This document shows, piece after piece, positions 1 to 8,823 of a DNA stretch of 64,000 nucleotides. Position 1 is the stretch's first letter; each line of letters begins with the position of its first letter. The stretch lies in the NCBI GenBank assembly GCA_964545715.1, contig CAZJHX010000026.1, forward strand, positions 16,622-80,621. The letters run 5' to 3'. The position numbers and the translations under genes are program-made. The DNA comes from CAZJHX01 sp964545715 (GTDB lineage Bacteria; Myxococcota_A; UBA9042; GCA-2863065). Under the pieces are notes generated by a model, which ran no database searches, was not told where the DNA came from, and was given only the letters and a program-made list of their open reading frames with translations.

Positions 1-8
1 CGATCGAG

Positions 9-1325
9 GTGATGGCGCGCACGCAATACGACGCGGCGATGGGTGTGATCGCGCAGACGATGGCCTCCGAGGACTTTGACCTGGCGGATCGCGCCGCGCA
101 CTCGGTGGGCAGCTTCGGCTCGGCCATGCTGCCGTCGATCGAGCGACTGCTGAAGAGCCCCCACAACGACGTCGTGGAGCGCGCCGTCCGCGCGATGGGT
201 CGCATCGGTGACCCGCGTGTGGTCGCTCTGGCGCGCCCCTTCTGCACCGCGCCGCGCGCGACCGTACGAGCGGCCGCGGCGGCGGCGCTGGCGTCGACCC
301 CGTGCGAGGCGGTCGTCACCCACTGCGAGGAGGCGCTCAAGGCGCTGCAGAAGCTGGCGGTGGACGAGCATCCGACCGTGCGGCTGAGCGTGGTGAAGGC
401 CCTGGACGAGTTTGCCAACGATCGGGGGACTGGGCTTCTGGCCGAGCTGCTTTACGACCATGACGAGTACGTGGCGCATCGCGCGCTGGACGTGCTGGCG
501 ACCAAGCCCCTGGGCCCCGGTCACCTGGTCGAGTATCTGCGGGCTGACCATGCGCCGCTCGGTGAAGAGGCCGTGATGATGCTGGCCAAAAAGGCGGGTG
601 TTCGCTCGATCAACTTCATGATCGACACGCTGCGTCGTGGCGATTCGCGCTTTCGCGCGCCGCTGCGTGACGCGATCTCGACGATCGGGCGCCGCGCCGT
701 CTCGCGCCTGCTCGATGCTGCGCTGCTGGACGACCGCCTGGTGGAGGACACGGAGCGCGTGTTGGGCAGCAACCCGTCCATCGCGCTGCCCCTGATCGCC
801 CGCGTGGTCCAAGATGATCCCGGTCGCGCCCCCAAGTTTCTCATTCGTGCACTGGGCGCCGGCAAGGCGGCCGGGTCTCTGCCCATCCTGGACGATGTCT
901 GGGAGGGCGCCGCGCCGAGCCTGCGGGTCGCCGTGGTGCGTGCGTGGTCGCGATATCCGTCGGCTGCCGTGAAAGATCGGCTCATCGACGTCGTTCAGCA
1001 CAAGGACCCCGTCTTGCGTCGCGAGGCGGCGCGCGCCGGAGGCCTGGCGGGCGTAACCGAGATGGGGCCGCACCTGATGGCTGCGCTACAGTCCCGCAGC
1101 GTGCCGCCCGAGATCGTCATCGAGGGGCTGGGCCGTCTAAAGGACAACTCGGCCATGGGCTACATGCGCGCACACTTCGCCACCGCCAGGATGGAGGTCC
1201 GAATGGCCACGATGACGGCGTGCCGCCGGCTGAACTCCAATGGCTGCATCCGCCTGCTGTACGATGCGACGCAGGACGGCGATCCCGACATCAGCAGAAC
1301 CGCGTTGAAGCTGCTCGCCGATTGA
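9..1325 (+). CDS. HEAT-repeat protein, probably 5' truncated
   Basis: The 438 visible residues are an almost continuous array of about 30-residue helical repeats with the HEAT pattern, for example an AMGRIGDPRVVALARPF unit and later VVKALDEFANDRGTGLLAEL. This predicts an alpha-solenoid scaffold and no catalytic motif is visible. The frame stays open to the window edge upstream of the GTG-ATG pair at 9-14, so the true start may lie outside the window. It ends 45 bp before the next gene on the same strand and is probably co-transcribed with it. The partner is unknown; scaffold or adaptor is the safest statement. Confidence 0.8.
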   Translation: MMARTQYDAAMGVIAQTMASEDFDLADRAAHSVGSFGSAMLPSIERLLKSPHNDVVERAVRAMGRIGDPRVVALARPFCTAPRATVRAAAAAALASTPCEAVVTHCEEALKALQKLAVDEHPTVRLSVVKALDEFANDRGTGLLAELLYDHDEYVAHRALDVLATKPLGPGHLVEYLRADHAPLGEEAVMMLAKKAGVRSINFMIDTLRRGDSRFRAPLRDAISTIGRRAVSRLLDAALLDDRLVEDTERVLGSNPSIALPLIARVVQDDPGRAPKFLIRALGAGKAAGSLPILDDVWEGAAPSLRVAVVRAWSRYPSAAVKDRLIDVVQHKDPVLRREAARAGGLAGVTEMGPHLMAALQSRSVPPEIVIEGLGRLKDNSAMGYMRAHFATARMEVRMATMTACRRLNSNGCIRLLYDATQDGDPDISRTALKLLAD

Positions 1326-1370
1326 CATGAGCAGTCTGATCGAACACGGTCCCATCACGAGGGATGAACC

Positions 1371-2813
1371 GTGTCGCACAGGTCCACCAAGACGGAGATC
1401 GATCGGCTCTTTAAGCTGCCGCCGCTCGACGAGGACGAACTCGATGAGCGCCTGGCCGGCATAGACGCCGCCGAAGGACGCCGCGCGCTGCTGGAGCGTG
1501 TGGCCATGGACCGGATTGTCCTCGAGGACTTCCAGCTTTTTGCAGACACCTGGGATCGTCTGGACGGCCAGCAGGAGGCGCCGCTGCTCAACCGCATGGC
1601 GTTTGAGGCCCGCCTGTCGCCCGTGACGCGATCGTGCGCGATTCTGGCGTCCGGCGGCATGGAGGACGACAACGACCCGGGCGCCATGGCCGATCTGGGC
1701 GTCTACAACATGTTCTTTCTGTCGGATCCCGACGATGAGGGCCTGGACCTGCTGATTGCGGATGCCCTCAGCGCGGCGCCCGCCGAGGCGCTGATGCCAC
1801 TGCTTCACCGCTTTGATCGGGTGCGGACGGAGCTCAATTTCACGGCATCGGAGTGCTTTGCCGAGCTTCTGGCGCGGCCCGGTCTGGCGGACCTGCACGA
1901 CGCGGCGCTGGCGGTGATCGGCGGCGACTGCGCGGCGGACGCCGTTCCCGAGCTGGAGCGCGTGCGCGATCGGTGTGCGTGGAGCGAGAGCCCGCTGACG
2001 GGGGAGCTGATCCGCCAGCGGACCCGACGCATCGATCCACGGGGCGGACCGCCGCCGATGCTGGGCGACGCCTGGGTGGGATCGTGTGACGACGAAGGCT
2101 GCTTCTCGGTCTTTGCGCGGCTGGAGAAGGCGTTTGGACTCGTTCAGGTCGTCGCGGCGCGGGTGGAGATCGACGGGCCCATTCAAGAGGCCTTCCTGCG
2201 CGACTGCGACGTCAACCAGACCCTGGTCGAGGTGATCAACGATGCGCAGCTGGAGACGGGCTGCGAGGTGATCCACACGCATCTGCCGCTGGCAGCGCAG
2301 TTGGTGGTCGACGCGCTGGAGAAGTCGGGCCCGAAGAACATTATGAGCGGTGGTGTGCGCCGGGCGCTGGCGCTGTTTGAGCGTGCGGCCGAGCGCGCGC
2401 CGGGGCGTCTGCAGCTGCCCGATGCCGCACCGGATGTGACGGTGGGGGTGGCCCGCAGCCTGCTGCGGCGCCCGGAGTTTGAGGGCTGGCACTTCCTGGC
2501 GGACGATCCGCTGCGCATGTCGCTGGATCTGGACCCGACGGACAAGTCCAAGCGGCTCGAGCAGGCACAGATTCTGGCCACGCCCGAGCGCTCGGCGGCC
2601 CTGGTGGCCATGTGCCGCCACATGGTTCGCTGGTATCTGCTCAATGGCGACCGGCAGGCGGCGGCGATCTGTCTGACCTGCGCGGCGGAGACGGAGGCGG
2701 ACTTCGTGAAGAGCCCGCTGGTTCACGCCATGCTCCAGCTCTCGGCTGAGGTGCTGGAGGCACTGCGCGCCATCGAGGACAAGCCGGACGAGGACCCCCA
2801 GTTTGGCTTCTAA
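1371..2813 (+). CDS. Hypothetical protein, 480 aa
   Basis: The protein starts at a GTG preceded by GAGGGA and has no signal peptide or membrane segment. It is acidic and helix-rich, with many Asp/Glu/Ala/Leu residues and several short conserved-looking patches around HMVRWYLLNGD near the C-terminus. I recognise no family. Its position between a HEAT-repeat protein and a membrane SGNH protein, with an 11-bp overlap with the latter, argues for one transcription unit. Its start is supported by the RBS; its function is not inferable from the sequence. Confidence 0.75.
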   Translation: MSHRSTKTEIDRLFKLPPLDEDELDERLAGIDAAEGRRALLERVAMDRIVLEDFQLFADTWDRLDGQQEAPLLNRMAFEARLSPVTRSCAILASGGMEDDNDPGAMADLGVYNMFFLSDPDDEGLDLLIADALSAAPAEALMPLLHRFDRVRTELNFTASECFAELLARPGLADLHDAALAVIGGDCAADAVPELERVRDRCAWSESPLTGELIRQRTRRIDPRGGPPPMLGDAWVGSCDDEGCFSVFARLEKAFGLVQVVAARVEIDGPIQEAFLRDCDVNQTLVEVINDAQLETGCEVIHTHLPLAAQLVVDALEKSGPKNIMSGGVRRALALFERAAERAPGRLQLPDAAPDVTVGVARSLLRRPEFEGWHFLADDPLRMSLDLDPTDKSKRLEQAQILATPERSAALVAMCRHMVRWYLLNGDRQAAAICLTCAAETEADFVKSPLVHAMLQLSAEVLEALRAIEDKPDEDPQFGF

Positions 2814-5775
2814 GCGGCTGGCGGCCGCGGCGGTCGCGCTCAGCTATCTGGTGCTGTTCAACACGCTGCTGGTCACCGTGCACAACCTGGGTGCGCGCGA
2901 CGACATCGGCTACATCAACGGCGGCAAGGTGTTCAGGCTGACGGGGACCATGTGGTACCACATCCCCGGGCTGCAGGAGATCGGGCTGGCGCCGCAGAAT
3001 ATCGGCGGTCAGATCAACCTGCGCAACAACGAGTTCGCCATGCTGGAGCGGGATCTGCGCTCCGTGTCGCGTATCGAGGTCGACTTCGGGTTGGCGCCGG
3101 ACGCGATGATGATGGTGGTGTTGGACCGCCATCGCGAGGGCGCCTTCTGGGCGGTCCGCCTGACCGCGTTCGAGTCCGAGAAATCACCGTTCGTGAATGC
3201 GCTGCTTCGCTTTGAGAAGGGGCGTGTAGTCAAGCGCGTGCCGCTGCCCGAGCTGGGGCGCACTTTGGAGCCTGGTGAGCACTCCGCGACGGTCGAGCTG
3301 ACGGGCGACGGCCAGCTGATCGCGACGGTGGACGGCGCCTCGCAGGCGGTGCCGTTCGAGGTTCACTCGTTGAAGCCGAAGCTGGCGTTGGCCTGTGGTG
3401 AGCGCAACACGACGATTCTGAAGTGGCGCGTGTCCGGCGTGGACGAGGACGGGCAGCCGTTCGAGTGGGCTGAAGAGTTCTCCATCATGCGGTCCCTCGA
3501 CCGCCGCTTCGGGGCGTTGGTGGTGCTCACCACGCTGGCGTGGCTGATCCTGCTGGGGCTGCCGATCGCGAAGGTAGTGGTCGAGACCCGGTCCAACCCA
3601 TTAGAGGTGGCGGTGGGCGCGCTTTTGAAGCCGATGCCACGCTGGATCTTCGGGTTGGTGTGCCTGGTGCCGGTGATGCCGATGCTGCTGCAGTGGATTC
3701 TGGGCGGCTTGTACGTGATGTACGCGCTGATCACGCTGTGGGACGCGCTGGCTGAGGGGCGACACGCCTGGCTGATCGCGGAGCCCGGCACGGAGGTCTC
3801 GGGTTCTCGGCCGCGGCTGCGCTGGCTGGCGGCTGCGGCGGTGATCGGGCTGGTCGGCGTTGGGCTCATGGGCGGTCGCTACGCGCTGTACGGGCAGGTG
3901 ATCGGCTCGGAGCCCAGCAAAGAGCGCGGCAAGAGCCTGGCGACGGCCCCCGGGATGCGCCGGCTCGGCCTGGGCGAGCGCGTGGCCCTGGAGCTGGCGG
4001 GCGGCTCGGTGGGCGGCGATGTTCGGGTGAGATTTCGGACGAAGCTGGGCGAGCGGGATGTGCTGCGTGCCGATCTGCTGAGGGGCGCGCCGCCGACGCG
4101 GGCCGACGTGTACCAGGTCGATCGGTCTCAGGACAAAGCGGAGGGCCAGGAAGAGGAGGAGAACCAGGGGCCTGGCGACTATTCGCTGCAGGCGGCGTCG
4201 GTGATTATCAGCGCTGATCCGGACCTGCCGGGGCAGCTGCGGCGGCTGCACGCGGACAAAGCAGAGCTGAGCCCGCACATGGGCTGGGTGCTGGAGCCCG
4301 GTGAGCACTCCGTGGAGATCACGGCGGGCGGTCGGGTGGTGAGCGTCGCGGTAGACGGCGTGGTGCGCGATTTTCGGGCGGACATGCCGCGCGGCTGGTC
4401 GGTGGGGGCCGTGCAGCTCTTGTCGATGTCGGCAGAGGTGACAGCGGCGGGCGATGTGGACGTTCAGTCGGTGCAGGATGCGCTGGCGGACACCCGGTCG
4501 TCGGTGTTCTGGGCCGACCTGCTCGGCCTGCTGGCGGCGGCGCTGATCGTGTTGGCGCTGGTGCTGCTCGTCATCGCGGCGGCGTCGCGCGTTGCGTGGT
4601 CTCGCGCGACGGCTCTGTTGGCCCTGCGCAAGGGACTGCGGGGGCACCTGTTGCTGTGGCTGTGGCTGGCCTGGTGGCTGATGGAGCGGCTGGAGGTCGT
4701 GCATTGGGCAGGCGAGCGCGTGCAGCTGTTTGTGGGCGCAGTGTGCGTGTTTGCGGGCGCGTTCAACCTGGCGCAGCTGCTTCGACAGAGCCAGGGCGCG
4801 CGCAGCGTTCTGCACCGCAGCGCGGCGATGGCGGTGGTCGTCGTCTTCGGCATCCTGTCGTTTGAGGGGCTGTCGTGGCTGTATCCCGAGCGTCGCTTCA
4901 ACTGGACGCACTACTGGCACAACCAGCTCGGACCGTCCTACTACTACGTGCACGATCCGATGATCCGCCGGCTGAACCCGTGGTTTATCGATCAGCGCTT
5001 CAAGCGGCGCGACTTTCTACCTGCCCATCCCGGCAAGACCCGGGTCGTCGTGTTCGGCGGCTCACAGACCTACGGCTGGGGTATCCCCGCGATGGACCGG
5101 ATGGCGTTCAGCGATCAGCTGGAGCGGGCGCTGCACCGGCGCGGCCACAAAGAGATCGAGGTGTTGAACGCGGCGTTCCCGGGCGTCAAAACCGCCACGG
5201 GGCTGCGTTGGTTTTCCAGCAATCTGCTGCGCTACGAGCCCGACATCGTGGTGATCAACTTTGTGGTCAACGAGTTCATGAACGTGGACCAGTTTCTGGT
5301 CTGGTCCGGCGAGACGCCCTCGGACAGCATCGTGTCACCGCTGGCGGCCGGGGCGCTGCTGGAGCGCTGGCGCGGCGATCTCATGGGCAACCACCTGTCC
5401 CAGATCATCGTCGCCGATGTCTACGAGACCTACGCCATGGAGCAGTACCTGCGCTGGTGGGTCGATATCGCCAACAAGCACGGCGTGAAGGTGGTCTTCT
5501 CCATCGAGCCGACCAACCTGTACGTCGAGTCGGGCGGCGAGGTCATCATGCGGGAGGAGACCACAGCCAAGGCGGCGCAGCAGGTCTACCGCGACCTCTC
5601 CAAGGAGCTGGGCGTGCCGGTGTATGACGTGCTGCCGTTTTTTGTGCAGGAGCAGGAGAACATCTGGTTCTACGACACCATGCACATGAGCCGGCTCGGG
5701 CACCGCGTGTTCGCGGAGAACCTGGCGGCCTTGATAGAGCGGGAGCTGCTGACCGAGCAGGTTGGTCTAAAATAG
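2803..5775 (+). CDS. Multi-pass membrane protein with C-terminal SGNH/GDSL hydrolase domain
   Basis: 990 residues from a TTG start that overlaps the previous gene by 11 bp. The N-terminus is a membrane anchor, followed by a periplasmic beta-rich module, membrane helices around residues 230-360, a second beta-rich module, more helices around 565-690, then an SGNH hydrolase domain from about 745. The nucleophile block is FGGSQTYGWG with Ser754, and the terminal D-x-x-H motif gives Asp958 and His961. SGNH enzymes act as esterases or acetylhydrolases, often on polysaccharide or lipid. The two beta-rich modules look like an internal duplication, sharing LEPGEHS (Glu156 region and residues 497-503) followed by a VDG turn. 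The substrate is unknown; an envelope ester is a reasonable inference. Confidence 0.8.
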   Translation: MASKRLAAAAVALSYLVLFNTLLVTVHNLGARDDIGYINGGKVFRLTGTMWYHIPGLQEIGLAPQNIGGQINLRNNEFAMLERDLRSVSRIEVDFGLAPDAMMMVVLDRHREGAFWAVRLTAFESEKSPFVNALLRFEKGRVVKRVPLPELGRTLEPGEHSATVELTGDGQLIATVDGASQAVPFEVHSLKPKLALACGERNTTILKWRVSGVDEDGQPFEWAEEFSIMRSLDRRFGALVVLTTLAWLILLGLPIAKVVVETRSNPLEVAVGALLKPMPRWIFGLVCLVPVMPMLLQWILGGLYVMYALITLWDALAEGRHAWLIAEPGTEVSGSRPRLRWLAAAAVIGLVGVGLMGGRYALYGQVIGSEPSKERGKSLATAPGMRRLGLGERVALELAGGSVGGDVRVRFRTKLGERDVLRADLLRGAPPTRADVYQVDRSQDKAEGQEEEENQGPGDYSLQAASVIISADPDLPGQLRRLHADKAELSPHMGWVLEPGEHSVEITAGGRVVSVAVDGVVRDFRADMPRGWSVGAVQLLSMSAEVTAAGDVDVQSVQDALADTRSSVFWADLLGLLAAALIVLALVLLVIAAASRVAWSRATALLALRKGLRGHLLLWLWLAWWLMERLEVVHWAGERVQLFVGAVCVFAGAFNLAQLLRQSQGARSVLHRSAAMAVVVVFGILSFEGLSWLYPERRFNWTHYWHNQLGPSYYYVHDPMIRRLNPWFIDQRFKRRDFLPAHPGKTRVVVFGGSQTYGWGIPAMDRMAFSDQLERALHRRGHKEIEVLNAAFPGVKTATGLRWFSSNLLRYEPDIVVINFVVNEFMNVDQFLVWSGETPSDSIVSPLAAGALLERWRGDLMGNHLSQIIVADVYETYAMEQYLRWWVDIANKHGVKVVFSIEPTNLYVESGGEVIMREETTAKAAQQVYRDLSKELGVPVYDVLPFFVQEQENIWFYDTMHMSRLGHRVFAENLAALIERELLTEQVGLK

Positions 5776-5791
5776 GGTCGCTCCAGCCTCG

Positions 5792-6739
5792 CTAGCGCGC
5801 GTTGCGCTTCATCCGACGACCCCTGCGCTGTCTCTGCTTGCCCTTGCGCTGCAGCCGCTTGCCTTTGCGTTGCAGCCGCTTGTTGCCGGTCGCCTTTCCC
5901 GCCCGCTCGACAGCCTTGCCGGCGCGCCGGAGGGCCGTGCCGCTGCGCTGAACACGCTTGCCGGCTCGGAAGACGCGGCGGTTGGCGCGTCGAGTCTTGA
6001 GCTGATGGCGCACGTTATGGTGGCGATAGCGGCGCTTGAGTCGCGCGCGCGAGCCGGCGATCCAGGCGGCTGCGACCCAGGCGCCGTTTCTCCAGTGACC
6101 CCCGCGCCAGTAGTGGCCCCGCTTGCTGGCCAGCCGCCAGCGACCTTTGATCCAGGCGCCCTTGCCCCAGTGGCCGGGAACCCAGACGTGCCCTGCGCGG
6201 ACGGCGGTCGGCGTCCAGTGGCCGTGGACCCAGCGGCCGTAGCGATATTGGCCCGGAATCCAGCGATGGCCTCGGTTTGCGGCGCGACGCCAGCGACCTT
6301 CGACCCAGTGCCCGCCGACATAATGGCCCCGCACCCAGACGTGCCCGGCTTTGGCCGCGGCCGGTTTCCAGTGGCCGGCGATCCACTTCCCGCGCGCGAC
6401 CGCGCCCGGAATCCAGACCAGCCCGGCGCGCTTGTTGGGCCGCCAATGACCCTGAATCCAGTAGCCGTTGGGGCCGCGTCGACCGGGCACCCAGATGTAT
6501 CCTGCGCGGCGCTTGGCCGCCCGCCAGCCGGCCGGGACCCACGTGCCGTTGCTGTAGTGGCCGACACGCCAGGTGAACCCCTTGCGCGTCTTGACGCGGT
6601 AGTAGCCTTCGATAGCGGAGCCATCGATCTCGTGTCCGTCGACCCAGACGTACTCGACGTCGGGCGCCGCATCATCAAATTCCTGTGCTGCAGCGGCAGT
6701 CGGCAGCAGCACGGCCAGCGCAATGATCCATCGCGTCAT
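5792..6739 (-). CDS. Secreted WXXGXW-repeat protein with basic tail
   Basis: I chose the ATG at 6739 because a GGAG lies 6 bases upstream and the encoded product begins with a clean signal peptide (MTRWIIALAVLLPTAAAA); an upstream ATG at 6763 lacks both. The mature part is about nine imperfect repeats of roughly 22 residues built on GHW..G.W..G.W, the pattern of the WXXGXW (YXWGXW) repeat family, rich in Trp, Gly and His. The last 80 residues are strongly basic (Arg/Lys) and could bind nucleic acid, polysaccharide or anionic membrane. The family has no established enzymatic role; a cell-surface or periplasmic structural protein is likely. Confidence 0.8.
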   Translation of the reverse strand: MTRWIIALAVLLPTAAAAQEFDDAAPDVEYVWVDGHEIDGSAIEGYYRVKTRKGFTWRVGHYSNGTWVPAGWRAAKRRAGYIWVPGRRGPNGYWIQGHWRPNKRAGLVWIPGAVARGKWIAGHWKPAAAKAGHVWVRGHYVGGHWVEGRWRRAANRGHRWIPGQYRYGRWVHGHWTPTAVRAGHVWVPGHWGKGAWIKGRWRLASKRGHYWRGGHWRNGAWVAAAWIAGSRARLKRRYRHHNVRHQLKTRRANRRVFRAGKRVQRSGTALRRAGKAVERAGKATGNKRLQRKGKRLQRKGKQRQRRGRRMKRNAR

Positions 6740-6858
6740 GTGTGTCTCCACGGTGATTTTCAATCGGTCGACGATGGTTTCACTTCAAAACTTCACACGC
6801 AACGCGTCGCCTGTGGAAAAACCTTGGCGAACTGCCCGTGGGTCGTGCTAGTTTTGAC

Positions 6859-6878
6859 GCGCTTCTAGAAGGAAGCGC
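6859..6878. repeat. Inverted repeat upstream of the nuclease gene
   Basis: GCGCTTC and GAAGCGC form a perfect 7-bp stem around a 6-nt loop, 34 bp before the nuclease ATG. There is no following T-run, so a rho-independent terminator is unlikely. It could be a protein-binding site or leader hairpin. Confidence 0.35.
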
Positions 6879-6911
6879 CGCGGGGAGTTTGCGCTGCTAG
6901 TTTCAAAACAA

Positions 6912-7562
6912 ATGTTCGTTCTGGGGGCCTGCGCTGGATTGGCGGTGGCTCTAGTCGGCTGCGGCGTCCATATGCCGGCGCACGGGCCGGGCAGCAGCGC
7001 TGACGACGACCAGGCGCCGCTGGATCAGGATCCGGTGGCAAATCTTGACGACAACATTGACGAGCCTGTTGATTCCGTGACGGACGAGCCTGCAGCGGCT
7101 CCGGATCCCTTCCAGGACGACTTCATCTACGCGCCCGCGGGCCACTGCGATGACCCGGCCAACCTGCACACCGTGTGGAACGTCGTCGACGGCGACACCA
7201 TCGTCATCGCCAGCTCCCAAAAGGTCCGCTACATCGGCGTCGATGCGCCTGAGACGTACAAAAGCGAGTGCTGGTCGGGCGAGGCCAAGCACGCCCTGCA
7301 AAAGCTGACACCCGAGAAGAGCGTTGTTTGCCTGCTGATGGACAAGGACTCGTCGCCGACCGACCCGTACGGCCGACTGCTGCGCTATGTCTTTGTGGAC
7401 GAGGGCGGCGACTGGGTCATGGCCAACTCACGCCTGGTTCGCCAGGGTGCCGCGCGCGCCTACCACCAGTTTTTGAAGGGCAAGGACTACTCGTACGAGA
7501 TCAAACAGGCCGAGTACGCCGCCAAAGACGACCACCTGGGTCTTTGGGCCAACTGCAACTAG
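6912..7562 (+). CDS. Thermonuclease-family (SNase) lipoprotein
   Basis: 216 residues with an N-terminal hydrophobic stretch ending in a lipobox (LVGC, Cys17) and then an acidic linker. Residues about 85-216 are a staphylococcal nuclease domain: VVDGDTIVI, the RYIGVDAPE strand with its catalytic Arg and acidic residues, and the PYGRLLRYVF block. SNases cleave DNA and RNA in a Ca2+-dependent way, so this is probably a surface-anchored nutritional or defensive nuclease. The start lacks an obvious basic n-region and RBS, but no alternative start lies upstream in frame. It ends directly against the stop of the convergent gene at 7563. Confidence 0.85.
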   Translation: MFVLGACAGLAVALVGCGVHMPAHGPGSSADDDQAPLDQDPVANLDDNIDEPVDSVTDEPAAAPDPFQDDFIYAPAGHCDDPANLHTVWNVVDGDTIVIASSQKVRYIGVDAPETYKSECWSGEAKHALQKLTPEKSVVCLLMDKDSSPTDPYGRLLRYVFVDEGGDWVMANSRLVRQGAARAYHQFLKGKDYSYEIKQAEYAAKDDHLGLWANCN

Positions 7563-8309
7563 CTACTTTATCGCTCTAGCCCACGTCGGTAGTCTCGCGC
7601 TGGGATCCATTGCGCGCGCTTTCAGAATCGACTGGCGCGCGTCCTTCAAGTGGCCCGCCTTGAGGGCGACGACGCCGCGCTGAATCCAGTTGTGTGCCTT
7701 CGCCGTGCGGCGTTTGGTGACCTGTTGGACCTCAATGAACGCCTCCTGGTAGCGGTGGGCGTCCATGAGCGAGCCGATGAGAAACAGCGGGTGTTGGGCG
7801 AATTCACGCGCCTGTTCGACACGCTGATCCTGGGCGATCCAGTGGACCCTGTTGAGCAGACGCGGCTGGTTTGGAGGGCCGAGGAGCAGCTTTACCGACA
7901 GGCAGTCGTGGGCGCGCCACCCGGCGGGTGTTCGGCGCAGCTTATAAAGCTCGAAGATCTCTTCTCGATAGCGCTTTTGCACCTCGATGCCGATGCGCCA
8001 TGTCAGCTGGGCGGTGTCGCCGGTGACGGTGACCACAGCGTCGTGCACCGTCATTGCGGTAGCAGGTTGGGCCGTGGGGATGAGCAGTCGCTTGATTGGC
8101 TCGAACGTGGCGCGCTTCTCGGTGCGGTCATAGCGGTCGGGCGCTGGGCCTCGCTGGTGGGTGATCGTCGCGTCGTCGGTCCACATGGACAGATAGGCGG
8201 CGGCGTCCCGCTGCACGACCTCGGCACGGCGAGCGGTTTCAACCAGTGACAGGATGTCGGCTTTGTCGTCGGCGATCGCGTTGGGCGCCGCGGCTAGAAG
8301 GCCGACCAA
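7563..8309 (-). CDS. Secreted protein with SnoaL/NTF2-like domain
   Basis: About 248 residues. The hydrophobic signal peptide reads back past the TTG at 8309 (…LISLLVGLLAAAAPNAIA), so the real start may be a non-ATG codon a few residues upstream, overlapping or adjoining the end of the preceding gene at 8330. Residues about 15-130 resemble the NTF2/SnoaL fold: YLSMWTDDATITHQRG and a TWRIGIEVQKRYREEIFEL strand pair. The C-terminal third looks like two short TPR-like helical hairpins. No catalytic function can be assigned. It lies 20 bp after the 163-residue gene and is probably in the same leftward operon. Confidence 0.65.
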   Translation of the reverse strand: MVGLLAAAPNAIADDKADILSLVETARRAEVVQRDAAAYLSMWTDDATITHQRGPAPDRYDRTEKRATFEPIKRLLIPTAQPATAMTVHDAVVTVTGDTAQLTWRIGIEVQKRYREEIFELYKLRRTPAGWRAHDCLSVKLLLGPPNQPRLLNRVHWIAQDQRVEQAREFAQHPLFLIGSLMDAHRYQEAFIEVQQVTKRRTAKAHNWIQRGVVALKAGHLKDARQSILKARAMDPSARLPTWARAIK

Positions 8310-8329
8310 AAGGCTGATCAGGCGCAGGC

Positions 8330-8821
8330 TCAGTCGAGCTCCAGCATGCGAAAGCGGTCGTCGATCGGGGCGGGCGCGGCCGGTTTTGGCGCCGGTGTCG
8401 GCGGTGCGGCGGCCGGCGGTGGCGCGCTTGGTGTCGGCGCCGGGGACTGAGCAGCGGGCCGAGACGGCGGCGCGGCGGAGACCGGCGGGGGCGGTGCGGG
8501 GCGTGCGGGCGCCGGGCCGTCCAGGGCGTACTCGGAGTTGCCCAGCTTCACGTAGACCTGGCCGTCCACGATGTTGAACTTCTCCAGGTCCGGCAGATCC
8601 AGGTGAAACTTCAGCGTCTCGATCAGCGAGACGAAGTCCAGGCCGCGCAGCGTCTGCGGGATGTGGACACGGCCGACGTCGGGCTTATGCGGTCGCACGC
8701 CGTCGATTACATAGGTCTTGAGCAGGTTGCTCATCATTTCGATGAGCTCGTTTTTTGAGTGATGCTGCAGCGCCTCTTCGATCTGGGTCTGCTGTCGGAG
8801 ATCTTCGCGAATATCGACCAT
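8330..8821 (-). CDS. Small protein with Pro/Ala-rich tail
   Basis: 163 residues from the ATG at 8821, which lies 2 bp after the stop of the pentapeptide-repeat gene and follows a GGGGGAT RBS. The first 100 residues are a helical then mixed domain (LIEMMSNLLKTYVIDGVRPH … GLDFVSLIETLKFHLDLPDL). The next 55 are a low-complexity Pro/Ala linker and the protein ends in RFRMLELD, which looks like a short tethered docking peptide. I do not recognise the family. The tight coupling to the pentapeptide protein suggests they act together. Confidence 0.7.
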   Translation of the reverse strand: MVDIREDLRQQTQIEEALQHHSKNELIEMMSNLLKTYVIDGVRPHKPDVGRVHIPQTLRGLDFVSLIETLKFHLDLPDLEKFNIVDGQVYVKLGNSEYALDGPAPARPAPPPPVSAAPPSRPAAQSPAPTPSAPPPAAAPPTPAPKPAAPAPIDDRFRMLELD

Positions 8822-8823
8822 CT

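Noticed and set aside
1137..2726. Long leftward open frame antisense to the 480-residue gene
   Set aside because: His/Arg/Gln-rich composition with no recognisable domain, typical of antisense frames in GC-rich DNA.
3601..4953. Long leftward open frame inside the SGNH gene
   Set aside because: Same antisense artefact; low-complexity Arg/Gln/His protein.
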